Of a stretch of 64,000 bases of DNA, positions 47,118 through 58,240 are shown in pieces. Source of the DNA: Chrysopilus asiliformis (lineage: Eukaryota; Arthropoda; Insecta; Diptera; Rhagionidae). How positions within the stretch are numbered: the first letter of the stretch is position 1; each line of letters starts with the position of its first letter. The notes beneath the pieces are model-generated. The model had not been told where the DNA came from. It did not search any database and saw nothing but the letters and a program-made list of their open reading frames with translations. The position numbers were made by a program, and so were the translations under genes. The stretch is from contig OZ035962.1 of NCBI GenBank assembly GCA_964034945.1, forward strand, positions 53,004,231-53,068,230. The letters are read 5' to 3'.

Positions 47118-50100
47118 CTAATAGTTAAATTCGTTCACCAAGAATGCTCTATATTTTAAACATGAGTCCACGAATTGGACTAAATTCGTAAAATTAACAC
47201 CATCACAATTAAGTACATCCAAGTATTCAGACCTACTCAATTGGGTTTTTAAAAAATATTTCTTCCTCCACGCAGCAAGAACCGGACAAACTGCTAGGAA
47301 GTGGTATGTGTCTTCAACTTGTTTTAAATTGCATAACGAGCATAGTTTCGATGAACCTTTGTTCCTTGGACGACCATTTAAGTTAAGGAGACCCCCTTTG
47401 GCCATAAAAGCAAGTCGGATATTTTTTATACTGTTCGCATTATCGAAATAGTTTGCAATATTAAGATGTCTTAAGTCCGCATAGTCGTGGTGTGATGAGC
47501 GAGAAGCGCTATCAAGATGCTCGCACAAGTGAATGTTCCGTAAAGATGAGACTAGGACATTAAATTTGGTTGTCCACACACTTTCATTGAAATTTGAAAG
47601 GTCCAAATTTAAATTCACTTTCAGCAGAACATTTTTTAGGTCTTTAGCCCAATAGGTATCTTCTTTTACGATCTCCATAGCCAGAAGTTTGGGAAGTCTC
47701 GAATCGGGATATTTGAATATTTTTAATACGTATCTTAAATGAAGACTCAATGTGTGTAAGTAGAGCTTGTCGATGCCGGATTCAATTGCCAGCATATACG
47801 AAGGTGTAGCGTCTGGAGCTGAAATAACCTTTTTAAGAAAAACCGTTGTACTTTTTCTACCTCGTCAAACAGAGAAAATCCCCAGACCTCTGCCCGTAAC
47901 AAAGAAGGGATCTACAGATTGCAGTATAAGCCTTATATTTATTTGAGTGGTTCACTAGTTTGTTGCCAAAGAACTTATGCCAGATGGTCATTATTGTGTT
48001 TTTTGCCGCTGATGCTTTATTTTTTAGATGGGGTTTGAAGTTTAAAGAAGAAGTCAACTCTATACCTAGGTACTTGTAAGTCTGAACTACTTCGATTGGA
48101 GTTCCTCTGAAATGCCAGCTATCACTAGCTTTTAAACGACCACCTTTTCGGAACACCATTATCTTGGATTTTGATAGGTTGACGGCCAGATCCCATAGTT
48201 CGCAATAACTAGCTAATTTATCAACCATCCTCTGAAGCATTAGCGCGTCCTCAGCGAACAAGACAATGTCGTCGGCATAGAGTAGAACCCGGATATTGAG
48301 ACTACCAATATTAATACCCTCATCTAAATAGTCTTCCATATCGTTGATGAATATGGCAAAAAGCAAGGGACTAAGGAGGCACCCCTGTTTGACCCCTCTG
48401 TTCACACAAAAGGGTTGTGAGAGCTCAACACCATTCCACACTGAGGCTGTAGTATCAGCATTTAAGGCTTTAATGACTTTGATGATTTTTGTGGAGAGAC
48501 CAAGACTGGAAAGCTTGAGAAACAAGTGATTCCTATCGATTCCATCGAAGGCAGCTCGAAAATCTACAAAACAAGCATACAACTTTCCTTTGGGTTTGCT
48601 CAATTTTAGTTTCGCTACACAAACAAGGTTAAAAATGTTATCGATTGTAGAGTAGCCCCGTCTAAAACCAGATTGAGTTTCTACTAGGATTTTTTTATTT
48701 TCTATCCAAGGGTTTAGTCTATTTAGAAGCAAAGCGCTGAAAATTTTGGAGACACTGTTGAGTAAGGTCAGACCTCGATAGTTTGAGACTAATTGTGGAT
48801 CGTCTTTTTTAAAAATCGGAAGAATTACTCCTTGCTTAAAGTTTTTCGGAACATCACAAGTATTGAAAATGTAGTTGTACAGCGAAAGCAGACAGTCCTT
48901 AAGTCTTGGGTTAGCGTATTTTAAAAATTCATAGCAAATTCTATCTAGACCGGGGGCTTTATCATGTTTTAATGACTGCAATACAGTTTCTACCTCGAGC
49001 ATCGAAAAGTCTTGATCTAGGTCGTTATCCAGCACAAGAGGAAAGGCGTAGTTTAAGATGACAGGGGTAGCAGGGGGATTTAGGAGCTGCTTAAAATACT
49101 CTACCAAGTCCTTAGAGCTGATTAGCGACGCGGCGGGTTGATAGGTAACTCCTCTCAACTCCCTAACAACTTTCCACCACTCCTTGGTGTCTTTAATCAA
49201 ACTTAGTCTCAGGGCTATATTTTTGTAGTACAATTTACGTTTTGAATAACACCGGCCTTTGTACAAACGGTTAGCGGCTAGGTACTGGTTTTTTGCGTTG
49301 TTAGACCTTGATTTGCGAAATACTTTTAGACAAGCAAAGGACTTGTTTCTCAGTATGTAACACTCGGTGTCAAACCAAGGACAGTGAAACTTAGATAATC
49401 TTACGGCCTTGTCCGAGAATCCGCCGGCTTTGTATATACAATTCGTGATCGACTTCAGTATAGCATCTCCTGAGGCACCCTCTATGTTTTTATTACCGAC
49501 TAGAGAGTCGAGATTTGACTGGTATTTAGCGACTTTGTTCGGGAACAATTTTCGTTTGGGAGCTAGTATGCTAGGTGAAGCGTTTAGCCTTTGGCTATGT
49601 AAGTTAAGAAGTATAGGACGGTGGTCAGAAAAATTTTGCTGAACAACTTTAAAGTCATTAATTAAATGTAACACCTCTAGAGACATACAACAAATGTCAT
49701 TTACCGAGCTGCCCATCGAACCAATGAAAGTGTACCGTCCAGTACGATCTCCCGGAGTTCTGCCATTTAAAATAACCATACCCAAATTTTCGAAATGCTC
49801 CAGCAACTTTCTACCTTTACTGTTACAAATTGCATCTTCAGAAAACCTAGTTTGAGAAAGGGAAGGATTCAAGTCGACAATATTGTAATCCAAAATTTGC
49901 TCGCTACCAATACGGACATTCAGGTCTCCCAATATTAATACATGCGATGAGCTTAGTTCTATGGTAAGTTCTTTAAATGACTCAAAATCATTGTTCCAGT
50001 TATTGCAATTAATGTATGCGGGCACGACACTAATTGGATATTGCAGGACGTTAAGACATAGGTAATTAAAATTGTTTTTATTCTTGAAACATATTTGTGA

Positions 50101-50375
50101 TTTTAAATGACTTTTATAGCCAAGAAGGAGTCCACCGCTAGCTCTTCCCATGTTATTTGTACGAGTCGCCCCAGAAAAACAAATTTCGAAATCGGGGAAA
50201 TATTTTTTGAACTTGGATGAGCTTTCTTGTGTTACAAAAGTTTCTGTGAGAAGGATGATGTCGTAATTATTTAAAAAGCTAAAGAAATCGGGAAAAATTA
50301 ATTTATTAGATAGGCCTGAAATATTATAAGCTAAAATTTTTAGGTTATTAACTATTCTTACATCATAAGGCTGAC
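47118..50375 (-). pseudogene. LINE ORF2: endonuclease-reverse transcriptase
   Basis: The open frame begins upstream of the first ATG (LKILAYNISG). AP endonuclease: LLTETFV, LILGDLNVRIG, SVNDICCMS, NFSDHRPILL. Reverse transcriptase: DKAPGLDRI, PIFKKDDPQLVSNYRGLTLL, QSGFRRGYSTID, CFVDFRAAFDGIDR, RGVKQGCLLSPLLF, LLYADDIVLFA (catalytic YADD), YKYLGIEL. The C-terminal part has CSLCNLKQVEDTYHFLAVC, a CCHC-like knuckle usual in such proteins. Two frameshifts near 47835-47905 disable it (the frame leaves at GDFLCLTR and resumes by MLAIESGID). The clade is the same as the ORF1-bearing LINE at 24 kb, judging by LKILAYN and the GRASGGLL-type block. Confidence 0.88.
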
Positions 50376-50482
50376 AGACTTGTGTATCCTATACTAACGG
50401 TTGTGTTAATGCTTTCCTGTAGATATCGCCTGCATCCAAACCAATGATGCTGCTTAGCTTAGGAATACCATCAAATTTCCCT

Positions 50483-50514
50483 GCTCCTGGCAACACAAAT
50501 CATTTTGCAAAACT
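50483..50514 (-). mobile_element. TR118 5'-block fragment
   Basis: CTGCTCCTGGCAAC and CATTTTGCAAA are the complement of the TR118 5' block. It lies between the LINE 5' end and a CAGACTGA tract. Confidence 0.5.
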
Positions 50515-50700
50515 GACTGACAGATAGACTGACAGACAGATTGGCAGACAGATTGACAGACAGAAAGACATTTTTTTAATATGACTCCAATCGACTCAGG
50601 AGTGATCGGGAAATGTTTTTTAGGCAAAATTAAGAGGTCGAAATTTTTCATGAATACAATACTTTATTATACTCCGTAGAAGAAAGTAAAAAAGGGTCCT
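50515..50700 (+). repeat. Family C right half with CAGACTGA tract
   Basis: A short impure (CAGACTGA)n tract is followed by ATGACTCCAATCGACTCAGG and AAATTTTTCATGAATACAAT, ending ACTCCGTAGAAGAAAGTAAA. This is the right half of family C and is intact (empty) at the site where the pogo element sits in the copy at 52114. A fragment recurs at 61826-61950. Confidence 0.75.
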
Positions 50701-50822
50701 CAACGGTGGGATCATACAGTCATAGTGAAGAGATAATAGAAATAGCGAATGTGTATTGTAAAGCGTTATAAATTGTGAAATATTGAGTTAAGATCTAACG
50801 TGGAATTATACATATATATATA

Positions 50823-51405
50823 CTAGCAGATCCTTCACTGCCACCTTCAAGTTTTTTGTATAAATTTTAGAATGCCAAAAAACCATAAATAATTTAAAAA
50901 CTTTTGGGAAAAAATGTTATCCTTACAGTTTCGAATTTTGAAATTTCAACAACAGATTAGTGATAAGCAACTCTGAAAACTTTCCAAAGCCAGGTTTTGC
51001 GAGAAAATTTGGAAAAACGACACATTTGCGTTATCCTTACAGGACCACATCCATTTTCTTACATATAGATTTAGAACGCCAAAACATCAACTTAAAAAAA
51101 CTTAAAAATAAACGTAATCCTTACAGGACTTTTCGTTAGAGTTATTGAAACTGAAACGCCGAATTCATAATCAGCGACCCCAAAAACCCCATAATGCAAA
51201 TTTTTCCGGGAAAGAGTGGGAAAAAGGATATTTTCGTTATCCTTACACCACCTTCCATTTCGAATTTTGAAAATCTACATAGCTAAAAACCTGCTCCTGG
51301 CAACACAGATCATTTTGCAAAAAAACGCGTAAAAATCGGGCCTGTAGTTTTTGAGTTTCGTAATCTCAAACCAACCGACAGACCAACCAACAAACATCAA
51401 TTTTT
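50823..51405 (-). mobile_element. TR118 element, ~3 repeat units
   Basis: On the minus strand it starts near GATGTTTGTTGGTTGG and has the conserved 5' block and about three degenerate units. The 3' block ends GGATCTGCTAG, then T. A partial internal duplication repeats the 3' block near 51060-51120. Confidence 0.7.
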
Positions 51406-51518
51406 ATACCCGTATGGTGAACCCAAAGGGTATATTAACTTTGCCTTACCGCTTGTAACGCCAAGATCCCGTCACCACATACAAAAATGAATTACACCAG
51501 TTTGTTTAGAATGATAAA
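51406..51518 (+). mobile_element. HINE-A 5' fragment
   Basis: TTTTTATACCCGTATGGTGA through TTTGTTTAGAATGATAAA, truncated where the 3' end of the next HINE-A (opposite strand) begins. Confidence 0.7.
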
Positions 51519-52113
51519 CATAACAAAAGCTATAATTGCTGATCTGAATGATAAACATAACAAAAGCTATAATTGCTATTTATTGAAAACCCGTATGGTG
51601 ATCTTGGTATCAAAATTCGAACAGTTGTAACAAAATTCCACTTTGAATTCAAACTCTCCCATAAGATTTTTTAAAATTTATTCCAATCGGATTTTGATGT
51701 ATGGGAGTTTTATGTAGAATCATATCCTAAATAACTTTTGTTCCTCGACTTTTTTGATAAAATTCACCGTTTTTGAGATATTCAGAAAAAAAGTTTTCGT
51801 TCGTATGGGGGGTACCCCCCCCTAATGGTCCATTTTTGCCCATTAACGAACTTAGCCTCGCATTTTACGAAAAACGGATCTGTGCAAGCTTTCAAGTCTC
51901 TAGCTCAATCCGTGCGCCCGCAATCCGCGCCACAGACAGACGGACGGACAGACGGACAGACAGACGGACAGACAGACAGACGGACGGACATGCAGAAATT
52001 AAATATTTTTATCATTCTAAACACACTGGTGTAATTCATTTTTGTGTGTGATAACGGGATCTTGGCGTTACAAACGGTAAGGCAAATCTAATATCCCCTT
52101 TGGTTTCACGTAT
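51519..52113 (-). mobile_element. HINE-A copy with duplicated 3' end
   Basis: The terminal ACATAACAAAAGCTATAATTG occurs twice (51519 and 51546), each preceded by GAATGATAA, then the subterminal repeat, core, palindrome and GACAGACGG tract. The opposite end is cut at GGTTTCACGTAT. The double terminus suggests slippage or repeated insertion at the same site. Confidence 0.7.
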
Positions 52114-53095
52114 AATTAATTTTTACTTTCTTCTACGGAGTATAATAAAGTATTGTACAGTAATCCCCCGCTATACGGACGCTCGTTTTACGGGAATTCG
52201 AAGTTACGGACATGACTAATATAGGAACAAATTCGCTATACGGATAAAAAAAATTCGCTATAACGGACAAAAAAAAATTTTTTTTTGAATCACAGAAAAA
52301 AATCAAGAGAAAGTCCTCCATAATTATGTTGTATTTATTGTAAATGTACATACTTAATTTCTCCGAAATTTCTGACACATTTTGTGTATACACAAAAGAG
52401 AATTAAAAAAAGGCAATAAAAAACTGCAGTGCGGTGTATTTTTAAAAAATCTATTTGCTATTCTTAAGCGAGAACTCCAATTGGGCAGAGGCAGCAGCAG
52501 AGGCAGAAGCAGCAGCAGAAGCAGAATCTGCTTTCTGTTCCACAATGAAATTTGAATTCTGACGAAACTAGCAGAAACCTACGTAGAAACAGCTACGTTT
52601 TTTTGTCCGCGGCATGATTTGTCCCATAATCTTTTGTTGGTTTTAACATATTCAATTGATTTATGCTCCATTTCAAGTAGTATCAATATGTTTTTTCTAT
52701 AATTATATAGTTTTCTCATTATTCTAGTGGTTAAATAATTATTTTAACATATTATACTAATCTGTTTCGTATTACGCATCTATCTATTTTTAATACGATC
52801 TTTCCTTTTTACGGACATTTCTATTGATTGGAACACATCTATTTATTCCCAGTACAATCTCATACTAAAATAGGTTTCGTTTTAGGGATTTTCGATATAC
52901 GGACAGTTTCCGTAGAACGCATCCCGTCCGTAAAGCGGGGGATTACTGTATTCATGAAGAACTTCGAAATTTTATAGGCATATTGGGTCCTGAAATGGGA
53001 CGATCCTATCAACTTTTGGTGGAAATCCGTTAACCGGAAGTATCCAAAATGGCGGTTTTTCAAAAATCGCAATTTCGTTTTTCTCGATTTACTGA
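52114..53095 (-). repeat. Family C copy split by a pogo-type element
   Basis: TACTTTCTTCTACGGAGTAT to the TA at 52157, then TTCATGAAGAACTTCG from 52951 onward, is the complement of family C. The middle and its microsatellite are deleted (ATGCCTATAAAATTTC joins CATGAA). The element at 52158-52948 interrupts it. Confidence 0.8.
52158..52948. mobile_element. pogo/Tigger-type MITE, 791 bp
   Basis: Ends CAGTAATCCCCCGCTATACG and the complement are flanked by TA on each side (52156-52157 and 52949-52950). The CAGTA start and CCCCCGCTATACGGACG-type ends are typical of Tigger/pogo. The paralogous sequence at 50655-50672 has the same flanks with one TA and no element. No transposase is recognisable inside. 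Confidence 0.85.
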
Positions 53096-55193
53096 TTTTT
53101 TCATGCATTTTTCGACGATTTTTATGCCCCCGGGCTAACTTAGGCGTAATGATTTTTGCATCAAAAAATCATTGCGCCTAAGATGGCAGCTGACCATCCC
53201 CCTGCAGTTCCCCGCCAAAAAAGAGCTTATGTCCATGAAACTCGAGCAAATTACCTTTCCAATGGATGTACTACGAAAGTGAAACCCGAACTGGTTCAAA
53301 AATTAGCCCGGGGGCATAAAAATCGTCGAAAAATGCATGAAAAAATCAGTACCCCTAAGATGGCAGCTGACCATCCCCCTGCAGTTCCCCGCCAAAAAAA
53401 AGAGCTTATGTCCATGAAACTAGAGCAAATTACCTTTCCAATGGATGTACTACGAAAGTGAAACCCGAACTGGTTCAAAAGTTAGCCCGGGGGCATAAAA
53501 ATCGTCGAAAAATGCATGAAAAAATCAGTGCCCCCAAGATGGCAGCTGACCATCCCCCTGCAGTTCCCCGCCAAAAAAGAGCTTATGTCCATGAAACTAG
53601 AGCAAATTACCTTTCCAATGGATGTACTACGAAAGTGAAACCCGAACTGGTTCAAAAGTTAGCCCGGGGGCATAAAAATCGTCGAAAAATGCATGAAAAA
53701 ATCAGTGCCCCTAAGTTGGCAGCTGACCATCCCCCTGCAGTTCCCCACCAAAAAAGAGCTTATGTCCATGAAACTAGAGCAAATTACCTCTCCAATGGAT
53801 GTACTACGAAAGTGAAACCCGAACTGGTTCAAAAGTTAGCCCGGGGGCATAAAAATCGTCGAAAAATGCATGAAAAAATCAGTACCCCTAAGATGGCAGC
53901 TGACCATCCCCCTGCAGTTCCCCGCCAAAAAAGAGTTTATGTCCATGAAACTCGAGCAAATTACCTTTCCAATGGATGTACTACGAAAGTGAAACCCGAA
54001 CTGGTTCAAAAGTTAGCCCGGGGGCATAAAAATCGTCGAAAAATGCATGAAAAAATCAGTGCCCCTAAGTTGGCAGCTGACCATCCCCCTGCAGTTCCCC
54101 ACCAAAAAAGAGTTTATGTCCATGAAACTAGAGAAAATTACCTTTCCAATGGATGTACTATGAAAGTGAAACCCGAACTGGTTCAAAAGTTAGCCCGGGG
54201 GCATAAAAATCGTCGAAAAATGCATGAAAAAATCAGTACCCCTAAGATGGCAGCTGACCATCCCCCTGCAGTTCCCCGCCAAAAAAAGAGCTTATGTCCA
54301 TGAAACTAGAGCAAATTACCTTTCCAATGGATGTACTATGAAAGTGAAACCCGAACTGGTTCAAAAGTTAGCCCGGGGGCATAAAAATCGTCGAAAAATG
54401 CATGAAAAAATCAGTACCCCTAAGATGGCAGCTGACCATCCCCCTGCAGTTCCCCGCCAAAAAAGAGCTTATGTCCATGAAACTAGAGCAAATTACCTTT
54501 CCAATGGATGTACTACGAAAGTGAAACCCGAACTGGTTCAAAAGTTAGCCCGGGGGCATAAAAATCGTCGAAAAATGCATGGAAAAATCATTACGCCTAA
54601 GATGGCAGCTGACCATCCCCCTGCAGTTCCCCGCCAAAAAGAGCCTATGTCCATGAAACTAGAGCAAATTACCTATCCAATGGATGTACTACGAAAGTGA
54701 AATCCGAACTGGTTCAAAAGTTAGCCCGGGGGCATAAAAATCGTCGAAAAATGCATGAAGAAATCAGTACCCCTAAGATGGCAGCTGACCATCCCCCTGC
54801 AGTTCCCCGCCAAAAAAGAGCTTATGTCCATGAAACTAGAGCAAATTACCTTTCCAATGGATGTACTACGAAAGTGAAACCCGAACTGGTTCAAAAGTTA
54901 GCCCGGGGGCATAAAAATCGTCGAAAAATGCATGGAAAAATCATTACGCCTAAGATGGCAGCTGACCATCCCCCTGCAGTTCCCCGCCAAAAAGAGCCTA
55001 TGTCCATGAAACTAGAGCAAATTACCTATCCAATGGATGTACTACGAAAGTGAAATCCGAACTGGTTCAAAAGTTAGCCCGGGGGCATAAAAATCGTCGA
55101 AAAATGCATGAAGAAATCAGTACCCCTAAGATGGCAGCTGACCATCCCCCTGCAGTTCCCCGCCAAAAAAGAGCTTATGTCCATGAAACTAGA
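53096..55193 (+). repeat. 177-bp satellite array, ~11.5 units
   Basis: Head-to-tail units of 177 bp (key landmarks GATGGCAGCTGACCATCCCC, GTTAGCCCGGGGGCATAAAA) from about 53165. The array is capped on the left by an inverted half unit (53096-53160) that forms a hairpin around AGGCGTAATGATTTTT. 177 equals 59 codons, so one + frame stays open across many units (PELVQKLARGHKNRRKMHEK), broken where poly-A length changes. The last four units form a two-unit (354-bp) higher-order repeat with the AAGAGCCTATG and GAAATCCGAAC variants. No known protein domain is recognised, so it is treated as satellite DNA. Confidence 0.9.
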
Positions 55194-55275
55194 GTGGAAT
55201 TTTGATCAACTGTTCGAATTTTTATACGAATATCACCATACGGGTCTCCAATTATTGCCAGACTGGCAATTATAG
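55194..55275 (+). mobile_element. HINE-A/Helentron 3' terminal module
   Basis: GTGGAATTTTGATCAACTG, TCACCATACGGG, hairpin ATTGCCAGACTGGCAAT and AGCTTTTGTT follow the satellite directly, replacing the expected GAGCAAATTACC. This is the same module that ends the Helentron at 11894-11987. Confidence 0.75.
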
Positions 55276-55289
55276 CTTTTGTTGTTTTG

Positions 55290-55402
55290 TTGGTCTGTTG
55301 GAGATTACAAAACTCAAAAACTACTGGACCGATTTTTACGCGGTTTTTGCAAATTGATCTGCGTTGCCAGGAGCAGGTTTTTAGCTATGTTCGATTTTCG
55401 AT
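55290..55402 (+). mobile_element. TR118 5'-block fragment
   Basis: GTTGGTCTGTTGGAGATTAC, CTACTGGACCGATTTTTACG and CCAGGAGCAGGTTTTTAGC match the 5' block of TR118. Repeat units are absent. Confidence 0.65.
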
Positions 55403-55514
55403 TTTTGCACTAGTCGTAGTAAACACGCAGTTGACATCTGAGTATTAGTAATTTTTTAATAAGTATTTGCTTGAAATATTTTTATGAAGTGTGGTATTTT
55501 TAAAAGTGAAAATT

Positions 55515-57745
55515 TAATCATCAGATCCAGCTGTCACTTATTTGGCCATCCATCTTGAAAATGGGCAACGCGTTTACTTCACAGAACAAAATGCAGTTAG
55601 TCGAGCAGAAGCACCACCAAAAACAACGTTAACGGAATTTTTCAAATTATGCCAACAACGTAATAATTTTGGACGTTTTGCAAAAACATTACTTTATTCA
55701 GATGTACCAACTTATTTTACATGGAATATGTCTAAAAAAACGTGGCAACCCCGTAAAAGAGGTAAAGCCCTTACCGAATATCCAGGCATTTTTTCTACGA
55801 ATACATTAGGCAGACTCTACACTGTACATCCAAGACAACGTGAATGTTTCTACTTACGATTGCTATTAATTAATGTTCCAGGAGCAACATCATTTGAATA
55901 TTTAAAAACAGTCAACGGTCAAATATATGCCACAAACCATGATGCATGTCGAGCATTGCAATTATTAGAAGGAGATTCTCATTGGGATTCGACTCTAGCC
56001 GATGCTGCTCTCGGTTCTACTCCTTATCAAATACGTTCTTTATTTGCAATTATATTAACAACATGTTTTCCAAATAACCCAAACGAGTTGTGGGAAAAAT
56101 TTAAGGACGCCATAAGTGAGGATATCCTACATGCACAACGTATAATTCACGGAAATGCATTTTTAAATTATACACCAGCAATGAATAATGAAGCATTAAT
56201 AAAATTGGAAGACTTATGCCTGATTATTTCAAATGAATCACTCATTACATTGGGATTACCATCACCAAATCGTCCGGCAAGTGATTTATTTAATCGTGAT
56301 TTGCAACGGGAAGAATCATACATTATTGATGATTTGATTGAGTACATTCAAACACATGAACCACAGTTATTGGCAGAACAAAAATTAATTTTTGATTCGG
56401 TAATGCTTGCAGTCGCTGCAAAAGAAGGCGGTTTCTTCTTTTTGGATGCTCCAGGTGGTACTGGCAAAACATTTTTAATTTCCCTCATCTTGGCTAAAAT
56501 ACGTTTTCAAGGTGATATTGCTTTGGCCATCGCTTCATCAGGTATTGCGGCTACTTTATTGGATGGCGGAAGGACTGCTCATTCTGCACTTAAATTACCG
56601 TTAAATATTCAGACAAATGAAAATGCAGTATGTAATATTAAATCGCATTCAGGTATGGCTGACGTTCTTAAAAGATGCCAAATTATAATCTGGGATGAAT
56701 GTACAACGGCACATAAACATTCGTTAGAAGCTTTAAATCGTACATTGAAAGATTTGAAAGGCAACGATAGACTTTTTGGCGGTACTCTCATTTTTTTATC
56801 AGGATATTTTCGACAAACACTTCCGGTTATTCCACGTTCCACCTATGCTGATGAAATAAATGCCTGTTTCAAAGCTTCATCACTGTGGAGCAGTGTTGAA
56901 GTTATCAACCAACATGTGTTCAAGTTATCAACCAACATGCGTGTCCAACTTCAAAATGACCCATCTGCTATGATATTCTCAAAACAATTGCTTGATATTG
57001 GAGAAGGCAAAATTAATATAAATCCAATGAGCCAAAAAATCAAGCTACCAGATAATTTTTGTGTCGTTGTGCCATCTAGAGATGCATTAATTCATAATGT
57101 GTTTCCAAACATTCAAGATAATATCAACAATCATCAATGGCTGAGTGAAAGGACAATTTTAGCAGCAAAAAATTTTGATGTTGATGCCATAAATATCTAC
57201 ATTCAAAACATGTTGGAATCTCAGTCATTTTCATTCAAGTCAATTGATACAGTGATTGAAGAAGATGAAGGAGTGAATTTCCCAACTGAATTTTTAAATT
57301 CACTTGATTTCCCAGGCCTGCCACCGCAAATTTAATTTTGAAAGTTGGATCACCAATCATACTTTTACGAAACCTAAATCCACCAGAATTATGTAACGGA
57401 ACGCGGTTGGTTATGAAGAAATTATTGGGTAACATTATTGAATCTATTATCAATGGCAAGTTCAAAGGAGAGCATATTTTATTGCCAAGAATCCCGATGA
57501 TTCCCACAGATAGTCCAATTGCATTTAAACGCTTGCAATTTCCAATTCGTCTGGCATATGCTATCACGATCAACAAATCTCAAGGTCAGTCGATGCAAGT
57601 TTGCGGCTTGGATTTGGGAAATTCGTGTTTCGCTCATGGCCAATTATATGTAGCCTGCTCCAGAGTTGGTAAGCCCAACGATTTGTTTGTATATGCCGAA
57701 AATGGAGAAACAAAAAATATTGTCCACACTTTGGCATTGCAATAA
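55515..57745 (+). pseudogene. Helitron helicase (5' truncated)
   Basis: The C-terminal two-thirds of a Helitron protein related to that at 37.2-42.1 kb. Homology begins at about 55525 (AVTYLAIHLENGQRVYFT, compare AVIHLSVHLENGKRVYFT), so the Rep domain is gone. Pif1-like helicase: Walker A DAPGGTGKTF near 56448, IWDECTTAHKH, SGYFRQTLPVIP (family GDFRQ, so Asp is Tyr here), YAITINKSQGQS, LYVACSRVG. One frameshift sits at 57331-57340, after GLPPQI. An apparent in-frame duplication near 56905-56940 (NQHVFKLSTNMRV) adds residues. The stop is at 57743. The 3' end of this element follows (57757-58058). Confidence 0.88.
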
Positions 57746-57756
57746 ATTATTATTTA

Positions 57757-58058
57757 CATTATTCTTATTAATAGATGTACAATTTTTAGAGTTTATGTTG
57801 TCAATGCGTTGTTTTTGTCGGTTACCATCAATATGTCATCCGACAGTCCAGTTTAGCACTTTTTAAAAGCTTAATTTCCTTCTGGGGTATCATCAAAAAA
57901 ATTTTTATCTATTAATATCTAAGTATTGATAAAGATATTAGACGCGCGGCCGTTGGACGCGTATGATCCGAGGCCGAAGGCCGACGTGGACAGGGAGGCC
58001 GAAGGCCGACCTGAGAGTGGGGGATGAACCGCGAAGCGGTTCGGGGCGCAGCCCCTAG
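57757..58058 (+). mobile_element. Helitron 3' end with GC-rich hairpins
   Basis: Non-coding tail, then a GC-rich block (57943-58058) in AT-rich surroundings. It holds two GGCCGAAGGCC hairpins with GAA loops, the hairpin GAACCGC-GAA-GCGGTTC (58026-58042), then GGGG/CCCC pairing, ending CTAG at 58055-58058 followed by T. A hairpin just before CTRR and insertion ahead of T are the defining Helitron 3' features. Confidence 0.85.
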
Positions 58059-58240
58059 TAGATTAATAAAATTCATTCCTCATTTGAATCGCACGTTGTT
58101 AATAACTCAACATTTTATATTTCGTGTTCTGGTTTAAAACCTGAATACTCCACAACATAGAATCTTGGTGATACACCAAAATTCAACTCTGTTTAAATAA
58201 AAGAATTTAAACACATCGATTTTACAATTTTGGCTACATA
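58059..58240. other. Intron between Helitron and mariner
   Basis: AT-rich flank without recognised features, ending in the TA target dinucleotide of the mariner (58239-58240). Confidence 0.5.

Larger units (their letters stand above)
46296..50478 (-). mobile_element. 5'-truncated non-LTR retrotransposon
   Basis: On the minus strand: the last ~25 codons of ORF1 (SSIIGLDAGDIYRKALTQPLV, stop near 50390), ORF2, a 3' non-coding region interrupted by a MITE, then AATAAATAAAATTATC and a short TATC-type tail. It is 5'-truncated at about 50478, as is usual for LINE insertions. It sits between two CAGACTGA tracts (45105-46295 and 50515-50566), as if it had inserted into that microsatellite. Confidence 0.8.

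Noticed and set aside
53156..55053. Tandem-repeat protein of KPELVQKLARGHKNRR type as a gene
   Set aside because: Frame follows satellite periodicity, is broken by poly-A length changes, has no splice or promoter signals and no known domain. Kept as a satellite with a note.
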